NCBI GenBank assembly: GCA_027010905.1
Contig: JALVBA010000118.1
Coordinates: forward strand, 1-31,025
Length of the DNA stretch: 31,025 nt
Reading direction: 5' to 3'
DNA from: Marinilabiliaceae bacterium
GTDB lineage: Bacteria; Bacteroidota; Bacteroidia; Bacteroidales; Marinilabiliaceae
Shown: in pieces, positions 24,194 to 31,025 of the stretch
Position numbering within the stretch: the first letter of the stretch is position 1
How the letters are laid out: the number at the start of each line of letters is the position of its first letter
The notes under the pieces: model-generated
The model's database searches: none
What the model saw: only the letters and a program-made list of their open reading frames with translations
Told to the model about the DNA's origin: nothing
Translations under genes and position numbers: made by a program

Positions 24194-26251
24194 TCAGATA
24201 AGGTCGATACTTCGTTTAACAAACTTAGTAAGAGCCTGTCCCTTCAGCATATTATTAGAGAGCAGAGCCAGATCTATAAGTTGAGAAACCAGTTTATAGT
24301 CTAATGCAAACTTTTTCAGTTCGGCATCTTTCTTCTCGTTCAGGTCTGTAATCTTTTTTGTAAGATCTTCCAGCTCATCTTTTTCAGACTGTGTAATCTC
24401 CTCCTCTTTTTTACCCTCTTTGGCCTTTTCAAGCTTCTCTTTCTTACTCTCGAGGCTCTTTACTTTCATACGGAGAGACGAAACTTTCTCTCCAGTCTCT
24501 TTCTCTTCGTCTTCAGCTATACGCTGGATAAGACTGTGATTACCATTTACAACCAGATTGTAACTGTCGGGCAGCTCGCCGTAGAAATTCATTCCACCGC
24601 CGCCCCCCATCTCATTCATCTCTTTCATTCGGCGCATGAACTCCTGCTGAGTAATCATTACCGGAACATCATTTTCGGAAAGAGCCTCAAATGTTACAAT
24701 GAAATTTGCTTTGTCCTGTGCAGACACTTGTGAACTAAAGATGGTTGTTAAATCCTCTTTTTGAGTGTCTGAAAGTTTAAGCTCCATTTTCTCATCTTTT
24801 GGAATCAGTTTCTCAGCAATATCACTGTCAACACGAACAAATCTTGAATTCTCAAATTTCTGCTCTAACTGGTTTACTACATGGATATCCAGCTGTCCAT
24901 CCATCAAAAGAACATCATACCCCTTGCTCTTAGCAGCATCGATGTAGCTATGCTGATCCAACTCGCTTGTGGTGTAGAGGTAAACAAGCTGCTTGTCTTT
25001 GTCTGTTTGGTTAGCCTTAATAATCTCTATATACTCATCGAAGGTGAAATATTTACCGTCAACATTTTTTAACAGAGCAAATTTCTTGGCACGATCATAA
25101 AATTTCTCATCCGAAAGCATTCCATACTCAATGAATATCTTAAGGTCATCCCACTTCTCTTCAAAGGTTTTGCGATCTTTCTTGAAGATATCCTCAAGTC
25201 TGTCGGCAACTTTTTTAGTGATGTGGTTTGATATCTTCTTTACGTTACTGTCACTTTGAAGGTATGAACGTGACACATTCAGTGGAATATCCGGTGAGTC
25301 AATAACACCATGCAGTAGAGTTAGAAATTCCGGTACAATACCCTCCACCGAATCGGTAACATAAACCTGATTGCTGAAAAGTTGAATCTTATTTTTCTGT
25401 ACCTCCACATTGTTTTTCAACTTAGGAAAGTATAGTATTCCGGTAAGATTGAAGGGATAATCCACATTGAGGTGGATATTGAATAGAGGCTCCTCAGCCA
25501 TAGGGTAGAGGTCGCTGTAGAATTTATTGTAATCCTCATCCTTTATCTCAGCTGGCTTTCGTATCCACAGAGGATTCGTGTCATTAATGATTCTGTCTTT
25601 GTCAAGCTCAACCTCTTTTCCGTCTTTCCACTCTTTCTCTTTTCCGAAAGCTACTTCAACAGGAAGGAAGCTACAGTACTTCTTCAATAGTTTTTCAACT
25701 TCAGCATCTTCCAGAAACTGTTTGTTGTCGTCGTCAATATGCAGAATGATATCTGTTCCTCTGTCGGCTTTTTTAACCTCTTTAATGGTGTACTCGGGAC
25801 TTCCGTCACACGACCACTTAACAGCTTTACTTCCCTCTTTGTATGATTTTGTTACGATATCAACCTTTTCCGATACCATGAATGATGAGTAAAAACCCAA
25901 TCCAAAATGTCCGATTATGGCATTTGCATCATCCTTGTATTTCTCCAAAAAATCGTTAGCTCCTGAGAATGCAATCTGATTGATATATTTGTCAATCTCC
26001 TCATCAGTCATACCAATACCTTTATCAGAAATGGTGAGAGTTTTCTTCTTTTTGTCAATAGAAATACGAATAGTCAGGTCGCCCAATTCACCCTTGTGCT
26101 CACCCACTGAAGAGAGAGTCTTCAGCTTTTGTGTTGCATCAACAGCATTAGAGATGAGCTCTCTTAAGAATATTTCATGATCAGAATAGAGATACTTTTT
26201 GATAATAGGGAAGATGTTCTCCGTTGTTATCCCAATATTTCCTTTTTGCAT
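24194..26251 (-). CDS. htpG: Molecular chaperone HtpG (Hsp90 family)
   Basis: A 685-residue cytoplasmic ATP-dependent chaperone. The N-terminal GHKL ATPase domain shows RELISNAVDA (30-39; catalytic Glu31, Asn35), DKGIGM (76-81), FSGANDF and GHFGLGFYSSFM (114-125), with the lid between. The middle domain includes ...NPLWIRKP and NVSRSYLQ(S/D), the latter carrying the Arg that reaches ATP. The C-terminal dimerisation region has a Gly-rich MGGGGGMNF and a charged coiled-coil-like stretch of about 60 residues (Lys/Glu-rich). Eukaryotic MEEVD is absent, as expected. It is monocistronic with its own terminator and is divergent from gldA across a 297-base region. Confidence 0.97.
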   Translation of the reverse strand: MQKGNIGITTENIFPIIKKYLYSDHEIFLRELISNAVDATQKLKTLSSVGEHKGELGDLTIRISIDKKKKTLTISDKGIGMTDEEIDKYINQIAFSGANDFLEKYKDDANAIIGHFGLGFYSSFMVSEKVDIVTKSYKEGSKAVKWSCDGSPEYTIKEVKKADRGTDIILHIDDDNKQFLEDAEVEKLLKKYCSFLPVEVAFGKEKEWKDGKEVELDKDRIINDTNPLWIRKPAEIKDEDYNKFYSDLYPMAEEPLFNIHLNVDYPFNLTGILYFPKLKNNVEVQKNKIQLFSNQVYVTDSVEGIVPEFLTLLHGVIDSPDIPLNVSRSYLQSDSNVKKISNHITKKVADRLEDIFKKDRKTFEEKWDDLKIFIEYGMLSDEKFYDRAKKFALLKNVDGKYFTFDEYIEIIKANQTDKDKQLVYLYTTSELDQHSYIDAAKSKGYDVLLMDGQLDIHVVNQLEQKFENSRFVRVDSDIAEKLIPKDEKMELKLSDTQKEDLTTIFSSQVSAQDKANFIVTFEALSENDVPVMITQQEFMRRMKEMNEMGGGGGMNFYGELPDSYNLVVNGNHSLIQRIAEDEEKETGEKVSSLRMKVKSLESKKEKLEKAKEGKKEEEITQSEKDELEDLTKKITDLNEKKDAELKKFALDYKLVSQLIDLALLSNNMLKGQALTKFVKRSIDLI

Positions 26252-26548
26252 AGTTATCTGTTTTTAAATTATACACTATTTTCTCTGGCACTCTGTTTCA
26301 AAGTATATGCCACATTTTTTCAGCTGACATTTAGGCAGAGTCAATGGAAAAAATGACAAATTATTGGTATGTGATTTGTTGATTTGTTGTCTTGACGATT
26401 GATTCGATTTTGCTAACGCTTCAATTGAAGAAATATACTCTTCAATACTATGTTAAATTTCATTAACTTAACATTTATTAACTTCTATAAAAACTTCAAA
26501 TTTGTTTCCTTTGTGAGCGTATTAAATAGGCAAACCAAACTGGATATT
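26252..26548. other. Divergent htpG / gldA intergenic region
   Basis: About 297 bases with no gene. They must contain the promoters for htpG (leftward) and gldA (rightward). No exact TAnnTTTG box could be placed for either gene. A frame open from ATG 26450 into gldA would add 33 non-conserved residues and is not accepted as coding. Confidence 0.5.
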
Positions 26549-27478
26549 ATGGATATTTGTGTTAAAAATTTGACAAAGGTCTATGGCGCGCAAAAGGCGG
26601 TAGATGACATCAGTTTTAAGGTGAAAACAGGTGAGATTTTGGGTTTTCTAGGCCCTAACGGTGCCGGTAAAACAACTACTATAAAGGTGATTACCAGTTA
26701 TTTACAACCAAATAACGGGAATGTATTAATTGGAAGTACGAGTGTGTTGGAAAACCCGCAGGAAATAAAGAATCATATTGGCTATTTGCCTGAAAATAAC
26801 CCACTTTACAGGGATATGCCAGTGTTGGATTATCTACGTTTTGTGGCGGAACTGAATGGAGTTCCTAAAGAAAATATTGATGATCGATTACGTGAAATGG
26901 TTCGTGTATGCGGCTTGGAGGTCGAAAAGTATAAAAAAATTGAGGAGTTATCTAAAGGTTATCAGCAGCGGGTGGGGTTGGCGCAGGCGCTTATTCACGA
27001 TCCCGATATTTTGATTCTGGATGAGCCGACCACGGGTTTAGACCCTAATCAGATTATCGAAATCAGGGAGTTGATTAAGCAAATCGGGCGCAGCAAAACG
27101 GTGATTCTAAGCTCGCATATTCTAGCCGAGGTGGAAGCTACTTGTGACAGGATTATGATTATCAACAAGGGCAAAATTGTGGCCGATGGTAGTGCCAGCG
27201 ACTTGCGCAAGCGCTCGCAGGGCAAAGAGATTCTGCTCGTGGAAATCGAAGGCGGTGATAGAAATGGCATTTTTAAAGCTTTATCTGAGCTTGAAAGTTC
27301 CGAAGTGGTGGATTTTGCTGATGAAAATTCGCTTAAATTTGAAATTAAAAGCAAGGAGAATGCCAGTTCGCGCAAGGCTATTTTTGATTTATGCGTAAAA
27401 AATAGTTGGTATCTTATCCAGTTAACACCGATTGAAACCAAATTGGAAGATATTTTCCGCGAGTTAACATTAAACTAA
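26549..27478 (+). CDS. gldA: ABC transporter ATP-binding protein GldA
   Basis: A 309-residue ABC ATPase of the GldA/CcmA type. Walker A is GPNGAGKTT (35-43), the signature is LSKGYQQR (134-141), Walker B is ILILDEPTTGLDP and the switch His lies in LSSHIL. A C-terminal extension beyond about residue 230 is typical of GldA. ATG at 26549 is chosen because the family begins with M-D-I-x-V-K-N-L-x-K-x-Y-G. The frame stays open to ATG 26450, but that leader has no family match. GldA powers the GldF/GldG complex, needed for gliding in Flavobacterium johnsoniae and for secretion-related functions. It is also widespread in non-gliding Bacteroidota, so motility cannot be inferred. gldF follows after 67 bases. 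Confidence 0.93.
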   Translation: MDICVKNLTKVYGAQKAVDDISFKVKTGEILGFLGPNGAGKTTTIKVITSYLQPNNGNVLIGSTSVLENPQEIKNHIGYLPENNPLYRDMPVLDYLRFVAELNGVPKENIDDRLREMVRVCGLEVEKYKKIEELSKGYQQRVGLAQALIHDPDILILDEPTTGLDPNQIIEIRELIKQIGRSKTVILSSHILAEVEATCDRIMIINKGKIVADGSASDLRKRSQGKEILLVEIEGGDRNGIFKALSELESSEVVDFADENSLKFEIKSKENASSRKAIFDLCVKNSWYLIQLTPIETKLEDIFRELTLN

Positions 27479-27545
27479 GCTAAAAGGACTTTAATATTTT
27501 GGAATTAAATTTTAACGGTACAATAATTTTCAAAAAATATAGAAA

Positions 27546-28265
27546 ATGAGAAAAATTTGGATTATTACCACAAGAGAATTAGCATCTTTTTTTGATTCGC
27601 TTATGGCTTATATTCTTCTGATACTTTTTTTGGGGTTCAGTGGATTATTTACGTGGATTTTAGGCTCTGACATCTTTTTTATTAATCAGGCCAGTTTGCA
27701 GGCTTTTTTTGCTACGGCCTACTGGTCGCTCTTTTTCTTTATTCCGGCCATTACAATGCGCCAGTTTGCTGAAGAAAACCGTTCCGGTACGATTGAATTA
27801 TTGCTCACGCGTCCGGTTTCCGATTGGCAGGTGATTGTAGGTAAGCTTCTGGCCAGTTTATTGCTGATTTGCATTGCTTTAGCTTTTACTGTTCCTTATT
27901 ATATTACAGTGGCTAATATCGGCCATATCGACCATGGAGCTGTGCTTGCCGGTTATCTTGGCCTTATGTTAATGAGTTCAGCTTATATCGCTATTGGTCT
28001 GTTTGCAAGTAGTATAAGCAGCAATCAAATTGTTGGTTTTTTAACTGCGTTGAGTATTGGTTTACTTTTTCACATTATTTTTGATGTTTTAGCCATGTCT
28101 TTTGGCGGTGCTATGGGCTCGTTTTTTAATTATCTGAGTGCTTCGGCACATTTTCAGTCTATGGCGAGAGGCGTGATAGACAGCCGCGATTTGATTTATT
28201 TCTTATCACTTATTTTTATTGCTTTAGTCTCTACTCAAGCTGTTTTAGCAAAAAAACGTTATTAA
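27546..28265 (+). CDS. gldF: ABC transporter permease GldF
   Basis: A 239-residue ABC-2-type permease with six membrane helices, starting RKIWIITTRELASFFDSLMAYI. ENRSGTIELLLTRPVSDWQVIVGKLLASL (about 78-106) is the characteristic ABC-2 coupling segment. It forms the membrane pore driven by GldA. The gene is followed by gldG after 12 bases, so the three genes form an operon. The transported substrate of Gld ABC complexes is not firmly known. Confidence 0.9.
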   Translation: MRKIWIITTRELASFFDSLMAYILLILFLGFSGLFTWILGSDIFFINQASLQAFFATAYWSLFFFIPAITMRQFAEENRSGTIELLLTRPVSDWQVIVGKLLASLLLICIALAFTVPYYITVANIGHIDHGAVLAGYLGLMLMSSAYIAIGLFASSISSNQIVGFLTALSIGLLFHIIFDVLAMSFGGAMGSFFNYLSASAHFQSMARGVIDSRDLIYFLSLIFIALVSTQAVLAKKRY

Positions 28266-28277
28266 AATTTTAGCAAG

Positions 28278-29792
28278 ATGAACAATAAGAAGACAATATA
28301 TATCAGTTTGTTGGTAATTATCGGTGTAATCGTTCTGTTGAACATATTGAGCGAAAAACTCTATTTTAGAGGCGATTTTACTGCCGACCAGCAATATACG
28401 CTTAGTGATGCCACTTTAAATATCATCAGTAATTTGGATGAACCGGTAACTATAACCGCTTATTTTTCAGATAATTTACCACCAGATGTGGCTAAAACCA
28501 AACGTGATTTTGAGGATATGCTTTTAGAGTACAACAGTCGTTCCGGCGGAATGATTGCTTATAATTTTCAAGACCCGAACAAGGATAAAGAGGCTGAAAA
28601 GCAGGCTGCAAAAACTGGTATCCAGCCGGTTATGATTAATGTGCGCGAAAAGGATCAGAACAGACAGCAAAAGGCTTATATGGCGGCAGTTATTCAATAT
28701 CAGGATAAGAAAGAGGTTTTGCCGTTTATTCGGCCAGGGGCTGCCATGGAATATGATTTATCTTCTAACATTAAAAAAATGGTGGTCAGCAATAAACCCA
28801 AAATTGGGATTATGCAGGGCTTCGGATGTCCTACAATGGATAAAATGCAGGCTGCCGTGAATGCGCTTTCGGTTTTGTACGATGTTCAACCGCTGCAATT
28901 TAATGATAGTATTTACACATTAAAACAGTATAAAACTATTGCTATTGTGGCACCCAAAGATAGTATTAATCCTTCCGTATTTAAGCGATTAGACCGCTAT
29001 TTGTCTGAAGGCGGCAATCTATTTATTGCTTATAATCATGTAGTAGCGGACTTGCGAAATAATCCGCCGATTGGTAAAAGTATCACTACAGGAATGGAGA
29101 CTTGGTTGGCAAACAAAGGATTAACCATTGAAAATAATCTGGTAATAGACGAAAAATGCGGTGCGTTGAGCGTACAGCAACCGAATTTCCCGTTTCCGGT
29201 GAAGGTTTCATTCCCGTATCTGCCTATTATCACCCATTTTGCCGATCATGCGGTGACCAAGGGTTTGGATAATGTAGTTATGCAATTTGCCAGCTCTCTG
29301 ACTTTTACGGGCGATTCTACGGTCAATTTTATTCCATTGGCTATGACTTCGGACAAAGCCGGAACTGAAACTGCACCAGTTTATTTTGATGTAGGTAAAA
29401 AGTGGTTGGATGCTGATTTTCCGATGCAGAAAGTGCCTGTAATGGGGCTTATATATGGTAAAGTAGAAGGAAATACGGCTTCTAAAATGATTGTTGCCGG
29501 TGATGGTGATTTTCCGATAGGCAAGGCGCAACGTGGAGCAGAAATGTCAGATAATGTGAGTTTGATGACTAATTCCATTGATTTTATGAGTGATGATACA
29601 GGGTTGATTGGATTGCGTACTAAAGGCGTAAGTTCCCGTCCTTTAGATACTTTGGAAGATTCAACAAAAGCCGTTTTAAAATGGTTGAATTTCTTATTGC
29701 CGTTAATTTTGGTTGTTTTTTACGGAATTATCCGTTCAAATATGAAACGTAGTAAACGAAACAAAAGAAGGGAGGCAGGCTATGTTAAATAA
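28278..29792 (+). CDS. gldG: GldG-type ABC transporter auxiliary protein
   Basis: A 504-residue protein of the GldG family (ABC-type uncharacterised transport auxiliary component). One N-terminal membrane helix (about 6-24) is followed by FTADQQYTLSDATLNII and DEPVTITAYFSDNLPPD, the family's diagnostic start. A large periplasmic region follows, containing an IFT52/GldG-like domain with PKIGIMQGFG and a second half including GDGDFP. A C-terminal helix (around 472-488) precedes a very basic tail (KRSKRNKRR). It should sit beside GldF with its bulk in the periplasm. The last 11 bases overlap the DUF4340 gene, so translation of the two is coupled. Confidence 0.88.
   Translation: MNNKKTIYISLLVIIGVIVLLNILSEKLYFRGDFTADQQYTLSDATLNIISNLDEPVTITAYFSDNLPPDVAKTKRDFEDMLLEYNSRSGGMIAYNFQDPNKDKEAEKQAAKTGIQPVMINVREKDQNRQQKAYMAAVIQYQDKKEVLPFIRPGAAMEYDLSSNIKKMVVSNKPKIGIMQGFGCPTMDKMQAAVNALSVLYDVQPLQFNDSIYTLKQYKTIAIVAPKDSINPSVFKRLDRYLSEGGNLFIAYNHVVADLRNNPPIGKSITTGMETWLANKGLTIENNLVIDEKCGALSVQQPNFPFPVKVSFPYLPIITHFADHAVTKGLDNVVMQFASSLTFTGDSTVNFIPLAMTSDKAGTETAPVYFDVGKKWLDADFPMQKVPVMGLIYGKVEGNTASKMIVAGDGDFPIGKAQRGAEMSDNVSLMTNSIDFMSDDTGLIGLRTKGVSSRPLDTLEDSTKAVLKWLNFLLPLILVVFYGIIRSNMKRSKRNKRREAGYVK
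29771..29775 (+). promoter_or_regulatory. Strong Shine-Dalgarno sequence for the DUF4340 gene
   Basis: GGAGG lies 6 bases before the ATG at 29782 and inside the end of gldG. Clear SD sites are uncommon in Bacteroidota. Here it supports the chosen start and the 11-base overlap. Confidence 0.5.
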
Positions 29793-30732
29793 TAAGTCTT
29801 TAAAAAATTGGTTGATTGCTGTAGGAGTTTTAGTTTTATTAATTGTTGTGGTTGATTTATTGCAATCTAAACGCAATAAAAGTTCATTCCGCACGAAAAT
29901 TGTGGAAATTGATACCGCCAAAGTGAGCGATATAGAGTTTTATAAAAACGGAAAAGTGGCAGATGCCATTAATTTAGTGAAAAAAGGCAAAAATTGGCGA
30001 GTAAAGCAAAGAGATGGTGATTACCCAGCTGAAAAGAATGCAATAAAAAATATGATTTCGCAGATATTGCGTATCAAACCGGAGCGTTTGGCTGCCAAAT
30101 CAAAGGATAAGTGGGCGAATTATAATGTAGTAGATTCTTCGGCTATTCATCTCTTTGTGAAAGAGGGGAGTAAAACGACTTTGGATTTGTTAGTCGGGCG
30201 TTTCTCTGCCGAAAAATCTAATAATCCCTATTCGCAACGGCCGGATATGTACACTTATGTAAGAGTAAACGGTGAAAGTGAAACTTATCTTGTAGCTGGC
30301 TTTTTGTCTATTGCCTTTGATGTAGAGATTTCTCACTATCGTGATAAGAAAATCACGAAATTTAAGTCTTCGGATGTAAAAAAGCTGATATTTTCTTATC
30401 CTGATAGTTCATTTACTGTTGAAAATCAGAATAATAAATGGATCGTGAGTGGCTCGCCTGCTGATTCGGCAAAAACCGTTAAATATATTTTGGCGATTGA
30501 TGATTTGTTCAGCTCTTATTTTGCGAAAAAGGAGCGCGTGGACAAGGCATCGAAAGAAGCCAAATATAAGTTACGCATTGAGGGTAACAATATGAAACCG
30601 ATTGAGATAAAGGCTTTTCCGGTGGATAGTATGCTCTTGATTCATTCCAGCATCAATCTTGAAAGTCATTTTTTAGGAGATAAAATGAACTTACAAAAGA
30701 AAATTTTTGTCGGTAAAGAAAGTTTTAAGTAG
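29782..30732 (+). CDS. DUF4340 domain-containing membrane-anchored protein
   Basis: A 316-residue protein with one N-terminal membrane helix (about 10-25) and a large soluble region, presumably periplasmic. The DUF4340-like repeats are recognisable from alternating beta-rich segments such as DIEFYKNGKVADAINLVKK (a substrate-free first unit), LVGRFSAEKSNNPYSQRPDMYTYVRV, then KKLIFSYPDSSFTVENQNNKW. No enzymatic motif is seen. DUF4340 proteins commonly follow GldA/F/G-type ABC genes in many bacteria, and this coupling (overlap with gldG) supports a role in the same complex. Its molecular function is unknown. It ends the operon; no strong terminator follows immediately. Confidence 0.85.
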   Translation: MLNNKSLKNWLIAVGVLVLLIVVVDLLQSKRNKSSFRTKIVEIDTAKVSDIEFYKNGKVADAINLVKKGKNWRVKQRDGDYPAEKNAIKNMISQILRIKPERLAAKSKDKWANYNVVDSSAIHLFVKEGSKTTLDLLVGRFSAEKSNNPYSQRPDMYTYVRVNGESETYLVAGFLSIAFDVEISHYRDKKITKFKSSDVKKLIFSYPDSSFTVENQNNKWIVSGSPADSAKTVKYILAIDDLFSSYFAKKERVDKASKEAKYKLRIEGNNMKPIEIKAFPVDSMLLIHSSINLESHFLGDKMNLQKKIFVGKESFK

Positions 30733-31005
30733 TAGCTTAATTCCGTAAACTTTTTACTCAATGATTTCATTTAAGTGATTTAGCCTGACACGGATAATTT
30801 TTTTCTATGTACTAATTTATTTGTACAATTCATTTTTTTTCAATGTAAAGATGTCAGAAGGTTAAATGAAAAAAAAATCGGTCAGGAAAAAGTTAACCCA
30901 CATTGCGCAAAAAAGAGCACAAAACTAGAAGAACCAGTGTATTTCATATGTTTTACAGCAGGATTCTGGTTTTCATGAATCATTATCTTGTTGATAATTA
31001 GCACT
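30733..31005. other. Gene-free tail with an imperfect inverted repeat
   Basis: Nothing here is a convincing gene. CCTGAC at 30784-30789 and GTCAGG at 30881-30886 are inverted, and each is followed inward by a related A/T tract, giving an imperfect inverted repeat about 100 bases across. A minus-strand frame at 30882-30983 could encode 33 residues (ending CGLTFS), which I do not recognise. It may be a mobile-element remnant or a transcript end, and is unresolved. Confidence 0.35.
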
Positions 31006-31025
31006 AACCGATCTTACGGTTTTTT
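31006..31025 (+). terminator. Possible terminator cut by the window edge
   Basis: AACCG and CGGTT form a 5-bp stem around a 6-base loop, followed by at least four T before the window ends. The stem is short and the full T tract is not visible. Confidence 0.35.

Noticed and set aside
26297..26312. Sigma-54-like -24/-12 site before htpG (minus strand, TGGCAT...TTGAA)
   Set aside because: The spacing fits, but the essential GC of the -12 element is GA, and Bacteroidota generally do not use sigma-54 for htpG; likely chance.
26450..26548. N-terminal extension of gldA from ATG 26450 (33 extra residues)
   Set aside because: The extension is Asn/Phe-rich with no family match, and GldA proteins begin at the motif encoded from ATG 26549.
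26549..30732. Difference in GAA/GAG use as a sign of transfer of the gld operon
   Set aside because: Hand counts in gldA and asnB are about the same, so only the weaker arginine-codon trend was kept.

Overview
The window is AT-rich bacterial chromosome, almost certainly from the Bacteroidota and probably near the Bacteroidales/Marinilabiliales. The evidence is the gliding-type GldA/GldF/GldG ABC genes, a PgpH-like HD phosphodiesterase, a ComEC that keeps no visible metallo-beta-lactamase motif, -7 boxes of the Bacteroidota type TAnnTTTG before several genes, scarce Shine-Dalgarno sequences, and long hairpin-rich intergenic repeats. I see no rRNA, tRNA, CRISPR array, intact insertion sequence or phage gene. 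Most of the content is chromosomal housekeeping.

Layout. 61-3680: a lipoprotein beta-hexosaminidase (GH20), a 387-base repeat-rich gap, then a half-size TauE/SafE membrane protein coupled to an M20 amidohydrolase. 3859-4077: a 55-residue 2[4Fe-4S] ferredoxin with its own promoter and terminator. 4249-10050: the most unusual part, a tight same-strand run of acyl carrier protein, AsnB-type glutamine amidotransferase, NadE-like ATP pyrophosphatase, AMP-forming ligase and a divergent PrmC-like methyltransferase. 10051-10577: a second repeat-rich gap bounded by a 32-bp inverted repeat. 10578-15587: comEC, then the K+ uptake pair trkA-trkH. 15805-19719: a YciO/Sua5-family protein, a TPR protein and the 7TM-HD phosphodiesterase. 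19880-21078: NlpC/P60 peptidase and Nudix hydrolase. 21163-26251 (minus strand): pyk-lapA-like-wbqC, aroQ and htpG. 26549-30732: gldA-gldF-gldG and a DUF4340 protein. The last 293 bases hold only a short inverted repeat and a terminator-like hairpin.

Working together. The 4249-10050 genes look like one small biosynthetic pathway: a carboxylate would be adenylated and loaded on the carrier protein, amidated by one or both N-type ATP pyrophosphatases, and methylated. The same gene types (ACP, AMP ligase, asparagine-synthase-like amidotransferase) occur beside exosortase/exopolysaccharide loci in other bacteria, but no exosortase or glycosyltransferase lies here, so the product is unknown. TrkA/TrkH and the PgpH-like enzyme lie within about 5 kb of one another, which fits the known link between cyclic di-AMP and potassium transport but does not prove it. 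GldA/F/G with DUF4340 forms a complete ABC-type complex. Assignments rest on motifs read by eye; no database search was possible.
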